The notes under the pieces were generated by a model. It saw only the letters and a program-made list of their open reading frames with translations, was not told the DNA's origin and ran no database searches. 5,060 bases of DNA from Acidobacteriota bacterium (GTDB lineage: Bacteria; Acidobacteriota; Terriglobia; Acidoferrales; UBA7541), in the NCBI GenBank assembly GCA_019239815.1, contig JAFAZL010000001.1, forward strand, positions 1 to 5,060. Reading direction: 5' to 3'. Positions 1-5,060 of this stretch are shown here, in pieces; within the stretch, counting starts at the first letter, position 1, and every line of letters starts with the position of its first letter. Both the position numbers and the translations under genes were made by a program.

Positions 1-1
1 G

Positions 2-1444
2 CAGCAAGATACGGGCGCGATCGTCGGTGGATTGCAAGGGCCGCAAGACGCTTCGTTCGCGGTGATGAACAATTCGGTGCAGAAGCTGGTAGCAGTGATC
101 AAGGCCGATCCCGCAGTGCAAAACATTATTGGATTTACTGGCGGCAACGGCGCTACGAATACAGGATTTTTGTATGCAGCGCTGAAGCCGCTGAACGAAC
201 GAAAGATCAGCGCGAGCGACATCATCAATCGCTTGCGGCCAAAGATGAATTCGCTGCCAGTGGCGTCGGCGTTCATGCAGGCGGCGCAGGATTTGCGCAT
301 CGGCGGCCGCGGGAGCAACGCGCAATATCAATATACGATTCAGTCGGACACAGTGGAGGAACTGGTTCACTGGGGGCCGATTTTGCTCGCGGAGATTCGC
401 AAGCTGCCGGGACTGCAGGACGTCAATTCGGATCAGCAGAATGGCGGGCTGGACGAAGTATTGACCTATGACCGCGTGACGGCGGCGCGGCTTGGCATTA
501 CGCCTCAGAGTTTGAACTCGACGCTGTACTCGGCGTTCGGGCAGTCTGAAGTCTCGATCATTTATACGCAACTGAATCAGTATTACGTCGTGCTGGAAGT
601 CGCGCCGAAGTATTGGCAGAGCCCGGAAGGTTTGCGCGACATTTATCTGAATACTCAAAAGGCGGGTAATGTCCCGCTCGCGGCGGTCGCGACGAGCCGC
701 CCGAGCACGACGGCGTTGGCGGTGAATCACTCCGGGCTGTTCCCTTCGGTGACGGTATCGTTCAACTTGGCGCCGAATGTCTCGTTGAGCCAGGCGACGG
801 CGGAGATCGAACAGATGAAAGCTCGGCTCGGCGCGCCGAGCACGGTGCGCGGGTCATTTTCGGGGACCGCTGCAGCCTATCAAGCGTCCTTAAGCACGGA
901 GCCGATCCTGGTGCTGACGGCGCTGCTTGCGGTCTACATCGTTCTGGGAATTCTGTACGAGAGCCTGGCGCATCCAATCACGATTATTTCGACGCTGCCA
1001 TCGGCCAGCGTTGGAGCGATGCTCGCGCTGATGCTGTTCAAGGTTGATCTCAACGTGATTTCGATCATCGGGATCATTCTGCTGATCGGAATCGTGAAGA
1101 AGAACGCAATCATGATGATTGACTTCGCGCTGGCGGCCGAAAGGCAAGAGCATAAGTCGACGCGCGACTCGATATTTGAGGCGTGCATGTTGCGTTTTCG
1201 GCCGATTTTGATGACGACGATGGCGGCGATGTTTGGCGCATTGCCTCTGGCGTTCGGCACCGGAACGGGCTCGGAGCTGCGGCGGCCGCTTGGTATCACG
1301 ATCGTTGGCGGACTGATCGTCAGCCAGGTGCTGACGCTTTACACCACTCCCGTGGTCTATCTCTTTATGGACCGGATGCGGTTGCGTCTTGCGGGCAAGG
1401 AATATGACGAACTGCCCGGCGCGACTCCGCATCATGCTGACTGA
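2..1444 (+). CDS. RND multidrug efflux pump permease, MdtB/MdtC-like, C-terminal half (5' truncated)
   Basis: This is the inner-membrane, proton-driven subunit of a tripartite efflux system. The reading frame is open from base 2, so the N-terminal half (TM1-TM7 and the TM4 aspartates) lies outside the window; 480 residues remain of a family usually near 1,040. The visible part opens with Q-Q-D-T-G, the conserved entry to the second periplasmic loop. Porter-domain sequence follows to about residue 295, including F-G-Q and I-Y-T-Q-x-N-Q-Y-x-V-V-L-E. Then come TM8 (about 300-319, with Y-I-V-L-G-I-L-Y-E-S), TM9 (326-346), TM10 (352-373, with G-I-V-K-K-N-A-I-M-M-I-D-F), TM11 (399-419) and TM12 (431-455, with L-T-L-Y-T-T-P-V-V-Y). 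K367 probably matches the TM10 lysine of the AcrB proton relay. From memory these blocks resemble E. coli MdtB more than AcrB. The channel gene directly downstream fits an efflux operon. Substrates cannot be inferred. RND family is secure; the MdtB/C subgroup is likely. Confidence 0.96.
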   Translation, partial: QQDTGAIVGGLQGPQDASFAVMNNSVQKLVAVIKADPAVQNIIGFTGGNGATNTGFLYAALKPLNERKISASDIINRLRPKMNSLPVASAFMQAAQDLRIGGRGSNAQYQYTIQSDTVEELVHWGPILLAEIRKLPGLQDVNSDQQNGGLDEVLTYDRVTAARLGITPQSLNSTLYSAFGQSEVSIIYTQLNQYYVVLEVAPKYWQSPEGLRDIYLNTQKAGNVPLAAVATSRPSTTALAVNHSGLFPSVTVSFNLAPNVSLSQATAEIEQMKARLGAPSTVRGSFSGTAAAYQASLSTEPILVLTALLAVYIVLGILYESLAHPITIISTLPSASVGAMLALMLFKVDLNVISIIGIILLIGIVKKNAIMMIDFALAAERQEHKSTRDSIFEACMLRFRPILMTTMAAMFGALPLAFGTGTGSELRRPLGITIVGGLIVSQVLTLYTTPVVYLFMDRMRLRLAGKEYDELPGATPHHAD

Positions 1445-1472
1445 AAGGACTGAACAGCCACACCGTTTGCCT

Positions 1473-3050
1473 ATGCGACTGTCTCGATCTCGAACGAATT
1501 CATGCGTACGGACTACTCGCGTTTGGCGAAGGGTGACCCGCTTGTCGGTCATGGTACTGCCAGCCGCAATGCTCTTCCCAGGCTGCTCGGTTGGGCCGAA
1601 GTATCACAAGCCTGTGGCCCCTGTACCGACGACCTACAAGGAGAATCCAGAGAATTTCCCCGAGGCGCAACGGGTTTGGAAGGTGGCCGACTCGAACGCG
1701 GCCATGTTGCGCGGTAAGTGGTGGGAAATCTTCAACGATCAGGAACTGAATACGCTGGAAGAGCAACTCGATTCGAACAACCAGAGCATTGCGCAGACCT
1801 ATCAGAACTACATCGCGGCGCGCGAAATCGTGCAGCAGGCACGGGCGCAGTTCTTCCCGACGATCTCGACGTCGCCGGCGATCAGCCGTCAACGCTCGTC
1901 CGCAAATCTAGGCGCAGGCGTGTCCGGGGGTGGTGGCACGGGGACTGGCAGTTCGAATGTCTCGCCGACGAACCTCTTCGAACTGCCCGGAAACGTTTCA
2001 TGGGAGCCCGACCTCTGGGGCAGAGTGCGTAACACCGTTGCGCAGGCGCAGTTTGCAGCTCAAGTCAGCGCGGCAGACCTTGCGAACACGAAGCTCTCGC
2101 AGGAATCGAGCCTGGCGCAGCTTTTGTTTGAGATTCGCGGGCAAGACGCGCTGCAGAAATTATTCGACGACACGGTTGTTGCCGATCGCAAGACCGTCGA
2201 CTATGCGCAGGCGCAGTACGAAACCGGCGTCGGCGACAAGATTTCGCTCGTCGAAGCGCAGACGGCGCTGCAGAGTGCCGAAGCCGCGGCGATCGCCGTG
2301 CGATTGAACCGCGCACAATTCGAGCACGCGGTCGCGGTGCTAATCGGCAAGACCCCGGCGGAAGTTTCGATTCCGGTGAAGCCACTCGACTCCGTGCCGC
2401 CGGCGGTGCCGCTTGGGGTGCCGTCGCATTTGCTAGAGCGGCGTCCAGACGTTGCAGCAGCCGAACGCACGATGGCTGAAGCAAATGCCCAGATCGGCAT
2501 CGCATACGCGGCGTACTATCCGAACGTCACGCTGTCGGCGAGCGGCGGGTTTGAGGCGTCGAAATTCGCAAGCTGGTTCGCGTGGCCGAGCCGGTTTTGG
2601 TCGATCGGCACGTCATTGTCGGAAACGATCTTCGACGCGGGCTTGCGCCGCGCCGCTGTGCGCCAGTTCATCGCGGTCTATAACGCCGACGTTGCCGGCT
2701 ATCGACAGATTGTGCTGACGTCATTTCAGCAAGTGGAAGACTCGCTTGCGGCGGAACGCATTCTTTCCGAACAAACCGAAAAACAGAAACAAGCGGTCGG
2801 CTCGGCGCAGCAATTCTTCGATCTCGAATACGATCGGTATCAGACGGGCATCGACCCATATATTAACGTGCTGACCGCACAGAATACCCTTCTTGGTGAT
2901 CAGCAATCGCTCGTGAACTTGCAAACGCAGCGCATGACGTCGGAAGTACAGCTCATCATCGCGCTTGGCGGTGGTTGGGAAGCGACCGATCTACCGACGC
3001 CGCAGCAAGTCAGTGCGAAGCCTTCGGCAGCCGACACCACAATTCACTAA
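1473..3050 (+). CDS. Outer-membrane efflux channel lipoprotein, OprM/NodT family
   Basis: This is the trimeric outer-membrane exit duct (TolC-like) that would pair with the RND pump just upstream. From ATG 1473 it has 525 residues, slightly long for the family. An Arg-rich n-region and a hydrophobic stretch lead to a lipobox (L-F-P-G-C) with the lipidated Cys at residue 38, followed by S-V-G-P-K-Y, the usual mature start of this family. Two outer-membrane efflux repeats follow. Landmarks are W-E-P-D-L-W-G-R-V-R (177-186), Y-E-T-G in the first helical hairpin, L-L-E-R-R-P-D-V (320-327), F-D-A-G-L-R-R (387-393), Y-Q-T-G in the second hairpin and G-G-G-W (499-502). A Gly/Ser-rich insert lies near residues 150-170. 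The start is uncertain: ATG 1434 overlaps the pump's stop but gives a leader of about 50 residues, and neither ATG has a well-placed Shine-Dalgarno. AAAGGA at 1444-1449 is 23 bases upstream of 1473. Co-transcription with the pump, perhaps with translational coupling, is inferred from the spacing. Confidence 0.95.
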   Translation: MRLSRSRTNSCVRTTRVWRRVTRLSVMVLPAAMLFPGCSVGPKYHKPVAPVPTTYKENPENFPEAQRVWKVADSNAAMLRGKWWEIFNDQELNTLEEQLDSNNQSIAQTYQNYIAAREIVQQARAQFFPTISTSPAISRQRSSANLGAGVSGGGGTGTGSSNVSPTNLFELPGNVSWEPDLWGRVRNTVAQAQFAAQVSAADLANTKLSQESSLAQLLFEIRGQDALQKLFDDTVVADRKTVDYAQAQYETGVGDKISLVEAQTALQSAEAAAIAVRLNRAQFEHAVAVLIGKTPAEVSIPVKPLDSVPPAVPLGVPSHLLERRPDVAAAERTMAEANAQIGIAYAAYYPNVTLSASGGFEASKFASWFAWPSRFWSIGTSLSETIFDAGLRRAAVRQFIAVYNADVAGYRQIVLTSFQQVEDSLAAERILSEQTEKQKQAVGSAQQFFDLEYDRYQTGIDPYINVLTAQNTLLGDQQSLVNLQTQRMTSEVQLIIALGGGWEATDLPTPQQVSAKPSAADTTIH

Positions 3051-3084
3051 TAACCTGCGCGAGTTCCGTAACAGATCTGCCGAT

Positions 3085-3113
3085 TTTTGCATTCGACGTT
3101 GCCTTGTTATCAT
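3085..3113 (+). promoter_or_regulatory. Candidate extended -10 promoter for the small gene at 3121
   Basis: TATCAT at 3108-3113 matches five of six bases of the sigma-70 -10 consensus. It is preceded by TG one base upstream (3105-3106), which makes an extended -10. A poor -35 (TTTTGC, 3085-3090) sits 17 bases away; extended -10 promoters can work with a weak -35. Transcription would start near 3120, right at the ATG of the next gene. This is prediction from sequence only. Confidence 0.4.
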
Positions 3114-3120
3114 CGAGCTT

Positions 3121-3357
3121 ATGGGATGGCTTACAGACAATCGAGAACAAGTGAAGGCTGAAATCAGAGGCCTAAGAACCTGGGACAAAAAGCCGTCCCT
3201 CTGGCGTGCAGTTCTAAACGAATTTCGAATCACAGTGCGGCCAACAGACGCGCCCAGCATCGAATCCGCGAAAACGCTCCACGTCTCCATCGAACAAATC
3301 GAGGGGAATGACGCCGATTCCTACGATGCCGAGCGGAAAGAGATAATCTGCTCTTAA
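3121..3357 (+). CDS. Small hypothetical protein, 78 residues
   Basis: I do not recognise this protein. It is hydrophilic and highly charged, begins M-G-W-L-T-D-N-R-E-Q-V-K, has three Trp in the first 27 residues and ends in an acidic stretch (Q-I-E-G-N-D-A-D) before a C-terminal I-I-C-S. I see no signal peptide, membrane segment or known motif. The frame is open further upstream into the channel gene, but ATG 3121 is the first start after that gene's stop, and it is the one next to a promoter-like sequence. There is no good Shine-Dalgarno; only GAG lies three bases before the ATG. By hand count G or C ends about 45 of 78 codons, which looks lower than in the channel gene, with more AGA, CTA and ATA. 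That could mean an orphan or acquired gene, or a chance reading frame. It lies 70 bases after the channel gene and is probably a separate unit. Coding status is moderately supported at best. Confidence 0.45.
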   Translation: MGWLTDNREQVKAEIRGLRTWDKKPSLWRAVLNEFRITVRPTDAPSIESAKTLHVSIEQIEGNDADSYDAERKEIICS

Positions 3358-3591
3358 CAGCCGCCCTCGCAGGCTCCAAAATCATCTAACAGACTCAAAG
3401 TCTCTGACGGCAGAACACAGGGAGAGTGCGCGGATATCTTGCCTTTCTTTTCGTGGGTGCGGTACTTTCATAGTGGTCGAAATCACCGACACAGACGCAA
3501 ATTCTTTTAGACGCATACTCTCTCACTGATGCCCTCCGAGTTATCTGGTCCCCGGGTACGCGGTGGTCTCTGATTTTCGAGGCGCAAGGAA
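3358..3591. other. Intergenic stretch with short repeats, no clear terminator or RNA gene
   Basis: No convincing gene lies here on either strand. A small hairpin (AGACT-CAA-AGTCT, 3391-3403) has no T-run after it, so it is not a standard intrinsic terminator. AGCC/GGCT arms at 3359-3362 and 3372-3375 are too weak to call. The 8-mer GTCTCTGA occurs twice (3400-3407 and 3566-3573). A weak promoter-like pair, TTGCCT (3439-3444) and TACTTT (3463-3468) with an 18-base spacer, could serve the downstream lipoprotein gene, but the match is poor. Confidence 0.4.
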
Positions 3592-3607
3592 ATGATAAGA
3601 CAGAGAC
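3566..3607 (+). promoter_or_regulatory. Inverted repeat enclosing the ribosome binding site and ATG of the lipoprotein gene
   Basis: GTCTCTG (3566-3572) and CAGAGAC (3601-3607) are perfect 7-base complements. An added G-U pair (3565 with 3608) would extend the stem to 8. The 28-base loop contains both the GAGG ribosome binding site and ATG 3592. The right arm can instead pair with GTCTC at 3615-3619. The complementarity is visible; a role in controlling translation is inference. Confidence 0.3.
3579..3582 (+). promoter_or_regulatory. Probable Shine-Dalgarno (GAGG) for ATG 3592
   Basis: GAGG at 3579-3582 lies nine bases before ATG 3592, a workable spacing. The more purine-rich AAGGA at 3586-3590 is only one base from the ATG, too close to act for that start. 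This supports ATG 3592 over the alternative TTG at 3661, whose only upstream help is GGAA at 3644-3647, 13 bases away. Confidence 0.5.
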
Positions 3608-5060
3608 TTCTAAGGTCTCGGCACCAGCAAGGCCGGGCGGCGCGGAACCATACCTGGCCGTTGCGCGTTCTACCCGTGGCGCTGTGCGGTTTTCTGTTTT
3701 TCGGATGTGGCGGGAGTTCCGTCACCTCAAACCCACCCCCGAAACCGCCTACTGCGACTGGGGTTACACTGGCTTGCAAGACTCCCGTCGCGTCGGGTCA
3801 AACGACGCAGTGCACGGCCAGTGTTTCGCCGTCGGGAGCGAGCCAAAGCGTAACGTACGCCGCGACCGCTGGAACGATTACATCGTCGGGCGCCTACACC
3901 GCCCCTGTTGTGACTACAGATACAGCCGTCACTGTGACGGCCACAAGCACCACGAATACGTCGAAGTCGGCCACATTCAATTTCACAGTTGCAGCTCCTA
4001 CACCTCCGCCTCCGCCGCCACCGCCTCCTCCTCCACCACCTCCTCCGCCCCCACCGACGGGCCCGGAAAATCTCGGTAACGGTCAGAACATCGTCACCCG
4101 GATCGAGACTAATGGAACCATCGACGTTGCGTTTGACACGGGCACAGGAATCGCGGTGCGCCGGTCGACCGATAATGGCGCAACCTTCAGCAATGCGGTT
4201 ACTGCGGTGACCGCTTCAAAGTTCACGGATGAGTTTGAGTTTTTGCTCGATGGTGCCAACCGGTTTTACATATTCTCGGTCGTCACACCGACGGGCGGCA
4301 GCAGCACGGCGACGCTCACGACTGGCGACGGCGCAAGTTTTTCGTCGATCCCGGTGACGACACACGGACTCTTTCCGAAGATCGCCGTGCTCGCGGATGG
4401 AACAATTGATGTGCTGTGGCTCGATACCGTCACGAGCGACTTGCATGAAATCCATTCGAAAAACGGTGGAGCAACTTTTTCGACGGACCGCATTCTCTGG
4501 ACCGCTGGCACAAACGATGCAACCAATGTTGTAGCTATCGTCGGAACGCAAAATCAAATCTATGCGGCTTGGGGCAGTGAGGCCGGCGCGTTGTGCAACG
4601 TGTTTGTCACGAGATCGCTCGACGAGGCAACCACGTTCGCGGCGCCTCTTCAGATTTCACCGAACAACGGCGGGTGCAACGCCAGCCCAATGGAGTTGGT
4701 AGAAAGTGGAGGGGCGCTCGACATCGGATGGCTCAATACCGGATCAGAGCTGGACTTTGCGCGAAGCACCGATCAAGGCCAAACATTTGTAACATCCGTC
4801 GTGGCCTCGAATCTGATTCAGCTGAATAGCCTCAATTTTGCTATCGGGACGCAGGGTGAGATCGATTTGGTCTACGATGCGGCCGCTGTCGGCGACAACT
4901 TTGACGTGTTTTTCACAAAGTCGCTTGACCACGGCCATACGTTCTCGGCCGGGATGAAACTGAATCTGCCGACCGTCGTGAATTTTACGGGCGGCGGCGA
5001 TCCGTCGATCGGCGTGGATTCCGACGATAAGATCACTGTTGCATGGGACGACGATTCCAA
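3592..5060 (+). CDS. Ig-like / Asp-box (BNR) beta-propeller lipoprotein, C-terminally truncated by the window
   Basis: Probably an extracytoplasmic lipid-anchored protein; function unknown. The frame opens at ATG 3592, just after an in-frame stop at 3571, and stays open for 489 codons to the edge. Residues 1-39 form a lipoprotein signal: a long basic n-region (six Arg in the first 18), a hydrophobic core and L-F-F-G-C with Cys39 as lipidation site. A Ser/Pro linker (42-56) follows, then a bacterial Ig-like domain (about 57-134) with G-A-Y-T-A-P (100-105) and Cys62/Cys74. Eighteen prolines (138-155) form a stiff spacer. From about residue 160 there are repeats of about 50 residues with Asp-box motifs (S-x-D-x-G-x-T-F) starting at residues 192, 243 (degenerate), 289, 342 (degenerate), 392 and 444, the pattern of a sialidase-like or BNR beta-propeller. 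No F-R-I-P motif or catalytic arginine set was seen, so no enzyme activity is claimed. TTG 3661 is an alternative start giving a shorter, more typical signal peptide. It has no evident link to the efflux genes. Confidence 0.88.
   Translation, partial: MIRQRLLRSRHQQGRAARNHTWPLRVLPVALCGFLFFGCGGSSVTSNPPPKPPTATGVTLACKTPVASGQTTQCTASVSPSGASQSVTYAATAGTITSSGAYTAPVVTTDTAVTVTATSTTNTSKSATFNFTVAAPTPPPPPPPPPPPPPPPPPPTGPENLGNGQNIVTRIETNGTIDVAFDTGTGIAVRRSTDNGATFSNAVTAVTASKFTDEFEFLLDGANRFYIFSVVTPTGGSSTATLTTGDGASFSSIPVTTHGLFPKIAVLADGTIDVLWLDTVTSDLHEIHSKNGGATFSTDRILWTAGTNDATNVVAIVGTQNQIYAAWGSEAGALCNVFVTRSLDEATTFAAPLQISPNNGGCNASPMELVESGGALDIGWLNTGSELDFARSTDQGQTFVTSVVASNLIQLNSLNFAIGTQGEIDLVYDAAAVGDNFDVFFTKSLDHGHTFSAGMKLNLPTVVNFTGGGDPSIGVDSDDKITVAWDDDS
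4003..4056 (+). repeat. Run of 18 consecutive proline codons
   Basis: Residues 138-155 of the lipoprotein are all proline, joining the Ig-like domain to the repeat domain. All four proline codons are used (by hand count CCT 7, CCG 6, CCA 4, CCC 1), so the DNA is not a pure short tandem repeat. Such a run would form a stiff polyproline helix and stall ribosomes unless EF-P acts; the latter is general knowledge of translation. Confidence 0.95.
4165..5058 (+). repeat. Asp-box (BNR-like) protein repeats, six seen, about 50 residues each
   Basis: Motifs begin at codons 4165 (S-T-D-N-G-A-T-F), 4318 (T-T-G-D-G-A-S-F, degenerate), 4456 (S-K-N-G-G-A-T-F, Asp lost), 4615 (S-L-D-E-A-T-T-F, Gly lost), 4765 (S-T-D-Q-G-Q-T-F) and 4921 (S-L-D-H-G-H-T-F). 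Spacings are 51, 46, 53, 50 and 52 residues. Before several boxes lies a strand pattern like G-T-I-D-V-L-W or D-K-I-T-V-A-W, the usual inner strand of a propeller blade. A further blade has begun at the window edge. DNA identity between units is low, so these are old protein-level repeats. Confidence 0.8.

Noticed and set aside
1389..1472. Extending the channel protein N-terminus to GTG/ATG codons at 1389, 1404 or 1434
   Set aside because: These add 13-28 residues before an already long basic leader and overlap the pump gene; they lack a well-spaced Shine-Dalgarno (AAGGA is only two bases from ATG 1404). ATG 1434 cannot be fully excluded.
890..1552. A 220-codon open frame on the minus strand opposite the pump gene
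   Set aside because: It is antisense to strongly conserved RND transmembrane segments, and its translation is a low-complexity Arg/Gln/His-rich product typical of a shadow frame in GC-rich DNA.
3072..3088. Possible terminator after the channel gene: CAGATCTG palindrome followed by TTTTT
   Set aside because: The 8-base palindrome has no loop and cannot form a stable hairpin on one strand, so it is not a credible intrinsic terminator.
2965..3120. A longer 130-residue version of the small hypothetical protein starting inside the channel gene
   Set aside because: The extra 52 codons are out of frame within the conserved channel C-terminus and its trailing spacer, and the Arg-rich translation looks like shadow sequence.
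3471..3490. A GGTCGAAATCACC segment resembling a tRNA T-arm
   Set aside because: The stem has only about three pairs, and no acceptor, D or anticodon arm is present nearby.
3507..3779. A 90-codon minus-strand frame across the lipoprotein start
   Set aside because: No recognisable motif; most of it is antisense to the signal peptide and linker of the lipoprotein.
3684..4079. A 131-codon + strand frame overlapping the Ig-like and proline region
   Set aside because: It lies in a different frame from the lipoprotein, which has a signal peptide, domain motifs and repeats; this one has no coherent features.
4216..4557. Minus-strand frames of 113 and 86 codons opposite the propeller repeats
   Set aside because: They are antisense to regular Asp-box repeats and show no protein-like pattern of their own.
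4165..5058. Calling the repeat protein a sialidase because of its Asp boxes
   Set aside because: Asp boxes occur in many non-enzymatic propellers; no F-R-I-P motif or catalytic arginine/tyrosine set can be placed in the visible part.

Overview
The window reads left to right on the + strand and holds four protein genes, two of them cut by the window edges. The pump proteins, the moderately high GC, and above all a lipoprotein whose Ig-like domain carries a 'G-x-I-x-x-x-G-A-Y-T-A-P' motif all suggest a Gram-negative bacterium with an outer membrane. Acidobacteriota is my best guess. That assignment is inference from protein style, not from a marker gene.

Region 1 (1-3050) is the tail of a tripartite efflux operon. 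It starts inside an RND inner-membrane pump of the MdtB/MdtC type; the visible 480 residues hold the second half of the periplasmic porter domain and TM8-TM12. An OprM/NodT-type outer-membrane channel lipoprotein follows almost without a gap. Together with a periplasmic adaptor, presumably encoded upstream of the window, these would form one export machine spanning both membranes.

Region 2 (3051-3591) is a break between transcription units. It holds a small 78-codon reading frame of unknown function (3121-3357). An extended -10 promoter-like sequence lies so close to its ATG that the transcript would be nearly leaderless. A 234-base non-coding stretch follows, with short inverted and direct repeats but no clear terminator.

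Region 3 (3592-5060) is a large open frame with no stop before the window edge. It encodes a surface-type lipoprotein: a lipobox signal peptide, one Ig-like domain with a close cysteine pair, a run of 18 consecutive prolines, then at least six repeats of about 50 residues with Asp-box (BNR) motifs, i.e. a beta-propeller still incomplete at the edge. This gene has no evident functional link to the efflux operon.

I saw no RNA gene, mobile element or CRISPR array. The points most worth a second look are the architecture of the propeller lipoprotein, a pair of competing RNA stems around its start codon, and the possibly leaderless small gene.
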